Source of the DNA: Pseudomonas ceruminis
Lineage (GTDB): Bacteria; Pseudomonadota; Gammaproteobacteria; Pseudomonadales; Pseudomonadaceae
NCBI RefSeq assembly: GCF_021602025.1
Contig: NZ_BQHW01000002.1
Coordinates: forward strand, 62,001 to 126,000
DNA: 64,000 nucleotides
Direction of reading: 5' to 3'
A model generated the notes under the pieces. That model did not search any database, had not been told where the DNA came from, and was given only the letters and a program-made list of their open reading frames with translations. Position numbers and translations under genes: made by a program. Below, in pieces: positions 1-8,342 of this stretch (its first letter is position 1; each line of letters begins with the position of its first letter).

Positions 1-2
1 CC

Positions 3-122
3 TCCCCGGCACTGGGCAGTTTCATTTCCATGCTGGACCTGGGGGCCCCCCGGCGCTTTGCCGATACCATCCAGAACCCCGTGATCCTGGATGGCAGCGA
101 CCCACGCGAACTACACCGTTAA
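3..122 (+). CDS. C-terminal end of an unidentified protein (partial)
   Basis: The window opens inside a rightward reading frame that runs without a stop from base 3 to a TAA at 120-122. It encodes about 39 residues ending in DGSDPRELHR. The composition is ordinary for a Pseudomonas protein. The frame ends 12 bp inside the convergent asnB-like gene, a normal tail-to-tail arrangement. No family can be named from this fragment, and whether it belongs to the neighbouring cluster is unknown. Confidence 0.5.
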   Translation, partial: SPALGSFISMLDLGAPRRFADTIQNPVILDGSDPRELHR

Positions 123-1946
123 ACCGTACTCGCGCAACCAGGCATCCAGCGCCAGCGCCGTCTCCAGGTTGTTGCGCCGCAGTTGCGAGTTGAAATACCC
201 CTCGGGCTGGCGCAGTTCACCGGCCAGGCGACCACGGTCGATGACCTGGAACACCGGGCTGCCCACCGTGTTCAACAACTGCTGGGTACGCTCGCGCAAG
301 AACCGCTCGTAGGCCAGGTTGGCCGAGGTCGGGTACGGGCTCTTGCGCCGCTGCAGCACCGCCGGCGGCAGGATATCGGCACACGCCTGCTTGAGCAGCC
401 ACTTCTCTTGGCCGTCCTTGCCCTTGATCGCCCACGGTACGTTGTAGACGTACTCCACCAGCGCATGGTCGGTGAACGGCACTCGCACCTCAAGACTGGC
501 CGCCATACTCAGGCGGTCCTTGCGGTCGAGCAGGATTGGCAGCCAGCGCTGCAAGTGCATGTGGCAGATCTCGCGCATGCGCCGCTCTTGCGGGCTATCG
601 CCCGGCAAGTGCTCGACGCTGTCCAACGCCTGGTGGTAGCAACTGTCCTGATAATTGGCAAAGTCGCACAGGCGGTTGAACTCTGGATTGATCAGCTCCG
701 GCTGCAGCAACTGCATGCGCGACAGCCACGGGAAGCGTTGCGCCGCCACCGCGTGTGGGTCACGGAACCAGGCATAACCGCCAAACACCTCATCTGCCGC
801 CTCTCCGGAGATCGCCACGGTCGAGTGCGCACGGATCGCCTTGAACAGCAGGTACAACGAGGTGTCGACGTCGCCAAAGGTCGCTGCCGAGTCGTTGGCC
901 CGGTACACCGCCATCCGTGCAGGGTCTGCCACCAGTTCGCGGTTGTCGATGAGAATGGTCTGGTGGTGGCTGCCAATGTACTCGGCAGCCGCCAGCGCGT
1001 AAGGCTGGTCGCGCTCGGGGCGGAACTCGTCGCTCTGAAACTGCTCGGCCTGGCCGACGAAGTCTACCGAGAACGAATTGACTCTGCCGCCCTGCTCGGT
1101 CTGCACACGTTGTTGCGCCATGGCCGTGAGGATGGTCGAGTCCAGGCCGCCCGAGAGCAGCGAGCACACAGGTACATCAGCGTACAGCTGCTCGCCAAGG
1201 GCATTGCCGAGCAGCTCACGGGTACGCGCGACGGTGCTTGGCAGGTCGTCCTCATGCTCACGCCGCTGCAACTGCCAGTAGCGGCTGATCTTAAGCCGCC
1301 CGTTGGGTCGCCATGACAGACAGTGCCCGGGCGGCAGTTCGTCGACCCCTCGCAGGGCCGTGCGCGCGGTGCCGCGCGACAGGCTCAGGGCATCGACCAG
1401 ACCGACAACATCCAGTGCCCGGCTGTATTCCGGATGGGCCAGCACCGCCTTGATCTCGGAGCCGAACAGCAGCCCCTGCTGGTGGCGTGCGTAGTACAGC
1501 GGCTTGACCCCAAGCCGGTCACGCACCAGCAGAAAGTGGCCGTCGCGCGCGTCAAAGACGGCGAAGGCGAACATCCCGCTCAGGTATTGGCAGCACTGCT
1601 CGCCCCATTCCAGGTAGGCGTGCAGCACCACCTCGGTATCGCTGCGGGTATGGAACTGGTGGCCCGCCTGGCGCAGGCGCTCACGCAGTTCGTTATGGTT
1701 GTAGACCTCGCCGGTGTAGATCAGCGCCACCTCCTGGCCGTTGCTGCAGCGATAGATCATCGGCTGAACGCCGCCGCTGAGGTCGATGATCGCCAGCCGG
1801 CGGTGGCCCAACAATGCATGGCGGTGCTGCCAAGTGCCGCTGGCATCCGGCCCGCGCAGGGCCAGCGTATCGGTCATGGCGCCAAGGGCCTGGCCGGCCT
1901 GGGCCAGGTCACGGGTGTAGTCCACCCAGCCTGTGATTCCACACAT
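111..1946 (-). CDS. asnB: AsnB-type asparagine synthase / amidotransferase (glutamine-hydrolysing)
   Basis: The protein has 611 residues, the usual length for the family. It starts MCGITGW, so Cys2 is exposed as the Ntn glutaminase nucleophile. Further glutaminase motifs follow (LGHRRLAIIDLSGG, YNHNELR, RSDTEVV). The synthetase half carries the PP-loop SLLSGGLDS, then SGEAADEVFGGY and DRLSMAASLEVRVPF. Known members hydrolyse glutamine and pass ammonia to an adenylated carboxylate. The start has a good AAGGAG site and lies 10 bp after the amidase stop. It is the last gene of a seven-gene leftward operon with two adenylating enzymes and an ACP. I infer that it amidates a pathway intermediate rather than serving as the cell's asparagine synthetase. 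The true substrate is not readable from sequence. Confidence 0.9.
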   Translation of the reverse strand: MCGITGWVDYTRDLAQAGQALGAMTDTLALRGPDASGTWQHRHALLGHRRLAIIDLSGGVQPMIYRCSNGQEVALIYTGEVYNHNELRERLRQAGHQFHTRSDTEVVLHAYLEWGEQCCQYLSGMFAFAVFDARDGHFLLVRDRLGVKPLYYARHQQGLLFGSEIKAVLAHPEYSRALDVVGLVDALSLSRGTARTALRGVDELPPGHCLSWRPNGRLKISRYWQLQRREHEDDLPSTVARTRELLGNALGEQLYADVPVCSLLSGGLDSTILTAMAQQRVQTEQGGRVNSFSVDFVGQAEQFQSDEFRPERDQPYALAAAEYIGSHHQTILIDNRELVADPARMAVYRANDSAATFGDVDTSLYLLFKAIRAHSTVAISGEAADEVFGGYAWFRDPHAVAAQRFPWLSRMQLLQPELINPEFNRLCDFANYQDSCYHQALDSVEHLPGDSPQERRMREICHMHLQRWLPILLDRKDRLSMAASLEVRVPFTDHALVEYVYNVPWAIKGKDGQEKWLLKQACADILPPAVLQRRKSPYPTSANLAYERFLRERTQQLLNTVGSPVFQVIDRGRLAGELRQPEGYFNSQLRRNNLETALALDAWLREYGLTV

Positions 1947-1956
1947 AGTGTGCTCC

Positions 1957-3342
1957 TTACACCTGAAGACGACGGGTCGGCAGCAGGCCGATCACCGCCT
2001 GAAGACGTTTGGCGATATCCAGCAGCTGCCGTTCGCTGTCGCGCCGACCCATGACCTGCACGGCCAGCGGGGCCTTGCCATCGGCACTCAGGCAAATGGG
2101 CACGGTGATGGCCGGCAGGCCGCTGAAGCTGGCCAGCGGGGTGAAGCTGATCTTCTGCTCATAGCCCTCATCAGCCGGCGACGGGATAGTCGAATCACCC
2201 GGCTGCGGATTGCGCCGGTCGAACGGGCGGTTGGGGTCCATCGGGAATACCACGAAATCCACCTGGGCTGCGTCGAACCACGCATCGATACCGGCGCGTA
2301 CGCTGTCCATGCGCTGGTGAATGCGCTGATAGTCGCTGTCGCTCACGCCCTCGCCCACCTTGAGCGCACTGAGCGTCGACCAGTGCAGTTCGCAATCGAA
2401 CCGGCGCGCCCAGGCGGCGCAAGCCAACCAGGCATCCCGTGCGCACAACTGCCAGGCATCGCCACGGCAGGCCCAGAGCTCAGGCATAGCGACTTCACGG
2501 GCGGGCATGCCCAGGTCTGCCAGGGCACTGCAGGCCTGGCCAAGCATGGCCAGCATCGCCTGGCTGGTCAGCGAAGGGTCCAGTGCGTGTTCAAGTACAC
2601 CGACCCGGTAGCGGTCTTTGAGCGGTTGCTGCTGGCCCAGCAAGGGCTCCAGGCCCAGCAGCGGGAACAGCAGGTCGAGATCGTCGGCGCTGCGGGTGAC
2701 CCAGCCCAGGGCATCCATGCGCGGCGACAACGGGAACACTCCGGCCAAGCTCGTAGCCTTCTGGGTCATGCGCAAGCCGACCATGCCGCAGTGCGATGCC
2801 GGCCAGCGAACCGACCCCAGCACATCGGTGCCCAGGGAGATATCACACAGCCCGGCAGCCACCGACACCGCCGACCCGGTGCTGGAGCCGGACGGGTCGA
2901 TGGTTGGGTAATGCGGGTTGCGGCAGCCTGCGCCAAAGGCGATGTTCAGTTCGGTGGTGGCCACCTTGCTGGTCAAGGCAATGCGCGGGTCGAGAAAGGT
3001 CAGTGCGTCGGCGCTTCGCTGCGGGTAGTGGCGGTAGCTGCGCAGGCCCAGGCGGGTCGGCAGGCCGGCGACGTCGACGGTGTCTTTGACACCTAGGCGA
3101 TACCACGGCGCCTCGGCCGTGCGAGTGCTGGTCAGGCAACGGTAATGGCTGTCGGCATGCACGTGCCAGGGGGCGTACTCCGCCGCCCACTCGGCTGCCA
3201 GCGCGGGGTTGCGCTGCAGCAGTTCATGGCGTTTGCGCAGACTGAGCCCAAGGTACTCGGGCTGCACGCGGCCGCTGCTGGCATCAGGGCCGCAGTTGGA
3301 GAGGTAGTGGGCAATGGTGTCCTGCGTGTTAGCGTGGGTCAT
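1957..3342 (-). CDS. amidase-signature family hydrolase (461 aa)
   Basis: This is an amidase-signature enzyme that hydrolyses or transfers amide bonds. The Ser-cisSer-Lys triad is intact: Lys86 in RLGVKDTVDVAGLPT, Ser153 in DPSGSSTGSA, and Ser177 in GTDVLGSVRWP. The 24-residue spacing between the two serines matches the family. I chose the ATG at 3342 (MTHANTQD) because AAGGA lies 8 nt upstream. The frame stays open further upstream but overlaps the previous gene, whose last 14 bp overlap this start. Within the cluster it could mature an amide, remove a protecting group, or protect the producer. No signal peptide is visible, so it should be cytoplasmic. Confidence 0.85.
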   Translation of the reverse strand: MTHANTQDTIAHYLSNCGPDASSGRVQPEYLGLSLRKRHELLQRNPALAAEWAAEYAPWHVHADSHYRCLTSTRTAEAPWYRLGVKDTVDVAGLPTRLGLRSYRHYPQRSADALTFLDPRIALTSKVATTELNIAFGAGCRNPHYPTIDPSGSSTGSAVSVAAGLCDISLGTDVLGSVRWPASHCGMVGLRMTQKATSLAGVFPLSPRMDALGWVTRSADDLDLLFPLLGLEPLLGQQQPLKDRYRVGVLEHALDPSLTSQAMLAMLGQACSALADLGMPAREVAMPELWACRGDAWQLCARDAWLACAAWARRFDCELHWSTLSALKVGEGVSDSDYQRIHQRMDSVRAGIDAWFDAAQVDFVVFPMDPNRPFDRRNPQPGDSTIPSPADEGYEQKISFTPLASFSGLPAITVPICLSADGKAPLAVQVMGRRDSERQLLDIAKRLQAVIGLLPTRRLQV

Positions 3343-4324
3343 GGGTGTATTCCTTGACAGAAATGTTGGCCGCCCAAGGCTGGGGCTTGCCGGTGGCAGA
3401 TAAAGGCAGGTCGGTGACATGGCGTACTGCGACGGGGCGCGGATGGCCTGGCGGCAGCGCCCTGAAGGCGTCCAGCACCGCTCGCTCCGTCAGTGTCGCG
3501 CCGCTGAACAGCACCTCGAACGCTTCGCCGCGCAGCGCATCGCGCACCGCCACGCAGGCCAGCGCCGGGCAATCGAGGCGCTGACCGAGTTCACTGGCCA
3601 GGCGTGCCAGGTCCAGGCGCACGCCATTGACCTTGATCAGGCTGCTGGACCGGCCCAGCCACTCGAACCGCCGGCTATCCAGCGCCAGCACTTGGTCATC
3701 GCAGCGGTGCGTGGCCGCAGGTAACGCCTGGCCAGGCTCACGGGCGATGCGCGGGCTGGCCACTTCAAGGCCGCACACTTGACCTACAGCGCTGAGCAGG
3801 GTGACGTCATCGAGCAGTGTCCAGGCCTGCTCGGCAGTGCTCTGTCCATCCAGTTCGCGGTAGGCCAGTGCGCCGGTCTCGGTAGAGCCGAGCAACTCGA
3901 CGAACCGTACCTGTGGCCCCGCATGCTGCTGCACGGTGGCCAGCGCGCCCGGAGGCAGCAACGAGGCGCTGTGCAGCACCAGCACCGAACGCCGGGCCGC
4001 CAGCCTCGCCAGCAGCGCCGGCAGCACGCGCCAGGTGCTGGCGATGGCGAGGATCACGCACGGCCCGTCTCCATCGAGTACGGGCAGGCGCTGTTGCTCC
4101 AGCGAACAGGCCTGCAGCTGGGCGTTCATCACCCTGGCCCCGACTTCGCCCAGGATCATGCCGTAGCTATGGCTGGTGGGCGCGAACGAAAAAATCTCTC
4201 GCGCCCCAGGCGCCCAGCGGCCCAGAATCAAGGCCGCCTCGCGCTCCATCTGCGCCCTGCTGCGCAACCATTGCCGGGGCATGCCTGTGGAACCTGAGGT
4301 GGTAAACAGATGCTCGGCGTTCAC
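3329..4324 (-). CDS. compact acyl-AMP ligase (ANL superfamily, 331 aa)
   Basis: An adenylate-forming enzyme reduced to about 331 residues, against 500 or more for typical ANL proteins. The phosphate-binding motif TTSGSTGMPRQ sits at residues 8-18, so the usual N-terminal part before it is missing. The motif LLGSTETG lies near 145-152, GRSSSLIKVNGVRLDL near 224-239, and the C-terminal lysine motif PLSATGKPQ near 306-314. The core catalytic motifs are therefore present. The start is a GTG overlapping the ACP stop (GTGA), implying translational coupling. The natural inference is that it loads an acyl group onto that ACP. The substrate is unknown. Confidence 0.8.
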   Translation of the reverse strand: MNAEHLFTTSGSTGMPRQWLRSRAQMEREAALILGRWAPGAREIFSFAPTSHSYGMILGEVGARVMNAQLQACSLEQQRLPVLDGDGPCVILAIASTWRVLPALLARLAARRSVLVLHSASLLPPGALATVQQHAGPQVRFVELLGSTETGALAYRELDGQSTAEQAWTLLDDVTLLSAVGQVCGLEVASPRIAREPGQALPAATHRCDDQVLALDSRRFEWLGRSSSLIKVNGVRLDLARLASELGQRLDCPALACVAVRDALRGEAFEVLFSGATLTERAVLDAFRALPPGHPRPVAVRHVTDLPLSATGKPQPWAANISVKEYTHDPR

Positions 4325-4605
4325 TCGGCGGCCTGCAGGGTCAGTTGGTCTTCCAGTTTCTGCGCGACGAACTGCTCCATCTTTTCCAAGGTTTCAAACC
4401 AGAAACGCACGTCGTCGCTGAGGTAATCCACCTCGATGTCGAAACACCCCTCAATGGCGGTGATCACTTCCACGGCCATCAGGCTGTCGAAGCGCTCGCC
4501 GAGAAACTCCCGGAAGCTGTCACGTCTGTCGATGGTGTCGACCTCCTCGCCAAGCAGTTGGCCGAGGGTCTGACGAATACGCTGTTCAATACTGAGGTCG
4601 TTCAC
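4321..4605 (-). CDS. free-standing acyl carrier protein
   Basis: A 94-residue acidic protein with the carrier-protein signature FDSLMAVEV. Its serine (about residue 40) would receive the 4'-phosphopantetheine arm. The surroundings predict the usual helical fold, with a long C-terminal helix. The start is GTG, overlapping the preceding stop as GTGA, and its own stop overlaps the next GTG start in the same way. With no ketosynthase or condensation domain nearby, it probably carries a single acyl or aminoacyl group activated by one of the two adenylating enzymes. Confidence 0.85.
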   Translation of the reverse strand: MNDLSIEQRIRQTLGQLLGEEVDTIDRRDSFREFLGERFDSLMAVEVITAIEGCFDIEVDYLSDDVRFWFETLEKMEQFVAQKLEDQLTLQAAE

Positions 4606-5009
4606 GAGCCGGTCTTTCCTTGTTGTTGGGCTGCGTTGATCAATTCCGCACCTGCGCTGAAAAACACATGCTCAGGCAGGATCGGGTCGAAATGCAGGTA
4701 AATGAATGCGTTCGGGTAAGGCGTGCGCAGGCACTGGTGCAGCCCCTCGGCCAGCGCCTGATGGGCCAGGTTGTCGCGCGCCGCCGAGAGGGTGATACGC
4801 ACATGGAACTGCGCCGGTGCGCCGTTGCGGTCGGCAATGGGCATTGGCATGCCGGCGCTGAATACACTGGCTTCGGACAAGGTGTCGAAAAACACCAGGC
4901 AATGGGCCGTTTCGGCACCCAGCTGTTTGAGCTGGCGGGTGAAGGCCAAGGCCAGGCGCTTGCGTTGCAGGGGTTGCAGCGGCGCGCAGGAAACCGTGAT
5001 GGTGGGCAT
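4602..5009 (-). CDS. tautomerase-superfamily-like protein (135 aa)
   Basis: A small protein beginning MPTITVSCAPL, which would expose Pro1 after methionine removal, as in 4-oxalocrotonate tautomerase relatives and CHMI-type enzymes. The length fits the long, fused-type members. Family members use Pro1 as a base for keto-enol tautomerisation or related hydration and decarboxylation. The assignment rests on the N-terminus and size and could be wrong. It begins 9 bp after the toroid gene and ends overlapping the ACP start, so it belongs to the operon. A role in rearranging a keto acid or cyclohexadiene intermediate is speculative. Confidence 0.55.
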   Translation of the reverse strand: MPTITVSCAPLQPLQRKRLALAFTRQLKQLGAETAHCLVFFDTLSEASVFSAGMPMPIADRNGAPAQFHVRITLSAARDNLAHQALAEGLHQCLRTPYPNAFIYLHFDPILPEHVFFSAGAELINAAQQQGKTGS

Positions 5010-5018
5010 GCTGGTTCC

Positions 5019-6734
5019 TCACGATAGCTGCAAGCTGGGCAGCCGCTGACGGCGGCCAGCGCTAACGTCTTCCAGCAGGCGGCCCAAGCAGATTGACAGT
5101 GCATCCACCCCCTGCAGGAACAACGGCGACCAGGCGTGGCCTGCTTCGCCGCGCACCTTGTCGAGGAAGAACCGCAGGTGCGGCAGGTCCAGCGGCAGGC
5201 CAAGGTCGGCCGCCAGTGCGATGGCCTGGTAAGTGCTGAGCAAGTCGGGAATACGTTGCCCCTGGTTGGCGAAGCCGCCCTGGCGGACTTTGTGCGCGGC
5301 CAGCAGCTCGGCAGTGGCCTGGTCGACCGGGTGGCCGATGTAGGCCAGGCAGCTCAAGGCTTGTAGCCCGGCACGCAAGGAAGTTTCGCCACGGGGGAAC
5401 GAGGCGTAGCCCTGTGCCTGGCGGCAACTGGCCACGTAACGCTCGATGCCTGCCAGGTCCACTGCGCAGTCATCGTTCAGCTGACGCAAAATCGACACCG
5501 CTGACGCTGTGGAGACCATGTCCGAGCCACGCCCTTCCCAGAAGCCGAAGCCACCGTCGGGGTTTTGCAGCGAAGCCAGCCAGTGGCCGATCGCCTTGCG
5601 TGGCCCAGGTTGGCCGCAGAAGGCACCGGCCGCCAGGCCCCAATTGGTGCAGCGCACCTCGGCGCCGCGGCCAGGCATGTACATGATCCCCGGCTCGTTG
5701 GGCATTTGACAGCCCTCGATCCAGCGCAAGGCTGCATCGCATTGCGCCGCAGGCAAGCGCCCGCCCAGCACTGCCGCGGCGCTGCAGAGCACGTCCGCCG
5801 CAGAATCGGCTTGGCGATAGGTATAGCCGCCCTGCGGCATCGCCAAGGTAGCGATGAACGCAGCCACTGGGTCAGCCAGGTGAGCCACTGGCTCCCCGAG
5901 CGCCTTCAGCGACCCCACCGCGCAGAACGCTGCCCATACATCTTCACCGTCATAACCGGCCCAGCGCACGAAGGCGCCGGTAGGGCCACGCAGGCCGTCA
6001 ATCCATGCAGCGCACTGCTGGCGGCCCAGGGGTTGCGCCTGCAATGCCGCAAGGCTGGCCGTCGCCCGATAGGTCGCCCACAGGCACGGCACATCGGCCG
6101 CTTCGCTGAAGCGAAAGCCCCCGCAGTCCATCTGCTGCGCCTGCAACCAGCCGATCAGCCGCGGCAGATCCCATTGCGGAGCCGGCAAGCCTTGACGCGT
6201 CAAGGCCCGTGCGGCCATCACGCCATAGAAGCAGGCCCGGGTATCGGCCAGGTCGCGCCGAGCGAAGTCGGCCGACCAGCTCAGGCCGCCGTTGGCGCAC
6301 TGCAAGCCTTCGAGCCAGGCATACAGCGGCTGCGCATCCTGCACCTGGCCCTGGCAGACCTCGATCAATGTGCGCAGCGCATAGTGGCTGGCCCACACAT
6401 CGGCGGTCTGCCCGGGGCACATGGCATAAGCCTCGCCGTCGAACAACGTATGGATCCAGGCCGCAGTCTGGTCGCAGCCCTCCACCTCAATGCCCAGGTC
6501 ATTGAGCGTCTCGGTGCAGTAGAAGGTGGCCCACGCATCTGATGGCATGCCCTTGCTCCAGGCAAAGCCACCGTCGCGGTTACGCCGAGACTGGATATAG
6601 CGGTGCAGCACCGGCGCATCGACCTGATCCAGACGCTCGACCCAGGCCAGGGTGCGAATCGCGGCATAGGTGCACCACAAATCCGGTTGACCATTGCCCA
6701 GGCCGTCGCCCTGGGGGAAACGCGGCGGCCTCAT
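5019..6734 (-). CDS. alpha/alpha-toroid protein with prenyltransferase/squalene-cyclase repeats
   Basis: The chosen ATG (MRPPRFPQG) overlaps the preceding stop as ATGA, giving 571 residues; the frame stays open upstream, but only inside the previous gene. The protein is a series of helical repeats, each ending in a Gly-Gly-Phe type turn: DGGFAW (about 54), NGGLSW (148), CGGFRF (204), GAFVRW (253), QGGYTY (301), DGGFGFW (394) and QGGFANQ (486). This is typical of the terpenoid-cyclase/protein-prenyltransferase toroid. I see no DxDD acid motif of class II cyclases and no clear zinc-ligand set of prenyltransferase beta subunits. Classical cyclase activity is therefore doubtful. No signal peptide or membrane segment. 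Function unknown. Confidence 0.8.
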   Translation of the reverse strand: MRPPRFPQGDGLGNGQPDLWCTYAAIRTLAWVERLDQVDAPVLHRYIQSRRNRDGGFAWSKGMPSDAWATFYCTETLNDLGIEVEGCDQTAAWIHTLFDGEAYAMCPGQTADVWASHYALRTLIEVCQGQVQDAQPLYAWLEGLQCANGGLSWSADFARRDLADTRACFYGVMAARALTRQGLPAPQWDLPRLIGWLQAQQMDCGGFRFSEAADVPCLWATYRATASLAALQAQPLGRQQCAAWIDGLRGPTGAFVRWAGYDGEDVWAAFCAVGSLKALGEPVAHLADPVAAFIATLAMPQGGYTYRQADSAADVLCSAAAVLGGRLPAAQCDAALRWIEGCQMPNEPGIMYMPGRGAEVRCTNWGLAAGAFCGQPGPRKAIGHWLASLQNPDGGFGFWEGRGSDMVSTASAVSILRQLNDDCAVDLAGIERYVASCRQAQGYASFPRGETSLRAGLQALSCLAYIGHPVDQATAELLAAHKVRQGGFANQGQRIPDLLSTYQAIALAADLGLPLDLPHLRFFLDKVRGEAGHAWSPLFLQGVDALSICLGRLLEDVSAGRRQRLPSLQLS

Positions 6735-8047
6735 TGCTGGCCTCCGACAAAACGCAGGTTGGTCTTCTTCCAGCTTTTTTGCGATGCCCCGCTCTTGTTC
6801 AGCGCCGACAAGTTGTTCACGAACAACACGCGGCTCCAGCGCAGCCCCATCTGCTGTTCGGAACGCTCCAGCAAGCGGGCCTGCAGCTGTGCTTCCTGGC
6901 TGTTGTCCCACCCCACGTCACGCTCGAGAATCAGTGCAGCGCTGTCATGCTCGCGGTCCACTTCGATCACATAACCGGTGGCGTCGCAGGTGCCGTACAC
7001 CACCTCCTCCACCGCACGGATTTCAAGGCCTACCCCGGCCACGACAATGCTGTCGCTGTCGCGGCCGTTGATCAGCAGGCTTGGGCTGGCACGGCCCGGT
7101 TCCCAAGGCGCCGTGATGGTGACGCTATCGCCGGTGTCCAGGCGCAGCAACGGCCGCGCATACAGGTTCAACGGCGTGACGACCAGGCGGCCGGTCAGCC
7201 CTTGGGCCGGGGTAACAAGCCGGCCATCGGGCAGCATCAGTTCGAAATAGTTGGTGGCGGTGGCCAGGCGCATCTGCAGGTCACCTCCTACTGCCGCCAA
7301 GGTGCCGGTTTCGGTGCTGCCGTAACTGGCATCGAACACATCGCACTGCCACCAACGGGCCAGGCGCTCACGGAACGGCTGGGTGTTGACCTCGCCAAGC
7401 AACATGATCGAACGCACTGATTCGGCAAAGGCCTGCAACAACTCGCGTTGCTTGAGGTAGCGGGTCAATTGCACCAGCACCCCAGGGGCGATGAACAGCA
7501 CCGTCGGCCGGTAGGTATCAAAGGTCTTGCAGACCCGCTCCCAGTCGGTGATGCCCGTGGTGAACGGGTAGAGCCGTACATGGGAAACGTCCAGGTACTC
7601 GCAGACATTGGCAATCAGGTCACCCACCGGAACGATGTCCGAAGGCATCAGGTTGGCCACCCGGGCGCCTGGGCGCAGCACCGCGCGCCAGTGGCTGGCG
7701 ACACTGACCGCGTTCCAAATGATGTCCTCTTTCAAGCGCGGGGTGGGCGTTGGCTCGCCGGTAGTGCCAGTGGTGGCGTAGTACTTGGCGGCGTCGCCAA
7801 GTTCAACTGCGCAGAACTTCAGCGGGTGGCTTTTAAGCAATGCCTTGGCCGTTGGCGGCAATTGCTGGAAGGCCGTGAAACTGTAGTCGCCAATATCTGC
7901 GTACTGGGCGCTGCCTTTTGCCCGCGCCCATACAGCTTGCAACTTGCGGTCATAAAAAGCGGCGTCGGGGATATGCCCCACGTGCAGCTGAAGCTCGCGT
8001 TCTGCGTCTTTCAGCACGCCGTAATCCTGGTCGCTGTGAACTAACAT
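6731..8047 (-). CDS. PaaK-like adenylate-forming ligase (438 aa)
   Basis: An ANL enzyme of the phenylacetate-CoA ligase/F390 synthetase type, with family-typical length. Motifs in order are the phosphate loop YYATTGTTGEPTPTPR (about 89-104), YGSTETG (242-248), LDTGD (303-307), and NGRDSDSIVVAGV (327-339). Such enzymes activate aryl or small carboxylic acids as acyl-AMP, then pass them to CoA or a carrier. It is the first gene of the leftward operon, with an AGAGGG site before the ATG, and its stop overlaps the next start. Because a class II DAHP synthase is divergent, I suspect a shikimate-derived acid as substrate. Confidence 0.85.
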   Translation of the reverse strand: MLVHSDQDYGVLKDAERELQLHVGHIPDAAFYDRKLQAVWARAKGSAQYADIGDYSFTAFQQLPPTAKALLKSHPLKFCAVELGDAAKYYATTGTTGEPTPTPRLKEDIIWNAVSVASHWRAVLRPGARVANLMPSDIVPVGDLIANVCEYLDVSHVRLYPFTTGITDWERVCKTFDTYRPTVLFIAPGVLVQLTRYLKQRELLQAFAESVRSIMLLGEVNTQPFRERLARWWQCDVFDASYGSTETGTLAAVGGDLQMRLATATNYFELMLPDGRLVTPAQGLTGRLVVTPLNLYARPLLRLDTGDSVTITAPWEPGRASPSLLINGRDSDSIVVAGVGLEIRAVEEVVYGTCDATGYVIEVDREHDSAALILERDVGWDNSQEAQLQARLLERSEQQMGLRWSRVLFVNNLSALNKSGASQKSWKKTNLRFVGGQQ

Positions 8048-8342
8048 CGACTCGCCCTCTCGAATAAGCAGCGCAGAGAATTGGCGAGCGACCGGCCCAA
8101 GTAAAATATTAAATTGAAACCTGCGGTGATAGTCGCTAAGTATTAATCAGCATTTTGTGCCCGAAAATTCTGATTTATGAGTAGGCATTAACTGACAACA
8201 AGCAGGATTTGCCCCCTGTTTCTGGTCAGATATCAGACAAAGATATTTATTGTATTTCCCAAGGTGTGTCCGCCCTGCGCACTATCGCCGCCACCTGCTT
8301 CTCGGGCAGATCGAGCGATGACCCTCTCAGGAGAGACACACC
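8048..8342. promoter_or_regulatory. divergent promoter region of the candidate biosynthetic cluster
   Basis: This 295-bp gap separates the seven-gene leftward operon from the rightward DAHP synthase-MFS pair. It is clearly more AT-rich than its surroundings between about 8100 and 8260, as expected for promoters or regulator binding. Good ribosome-binding sites flank it on both sides (AGAGGG before the leftward ATG, CAGGAGA before the rightward ATG). The six-base palindrome GATATC occurs near 8229, but I could not find a convincing longer operator. No regulator gene lies in the cluster. Confidence 0.5.

Noticed and set aside
1933-3096. 387-codon open frame on the plus strand over the amidase gene
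   Set aside because: Shadow of the amidase, whose triad is intact on the opposite strand.
4321-5009. Carrier protein plus tautomerase taken as part of a polyketide or peptide synthetase
   Set aside because: No ketosynthase, acyltransferase, condensation or thioesterase domain is present; only free-standing enzymes.
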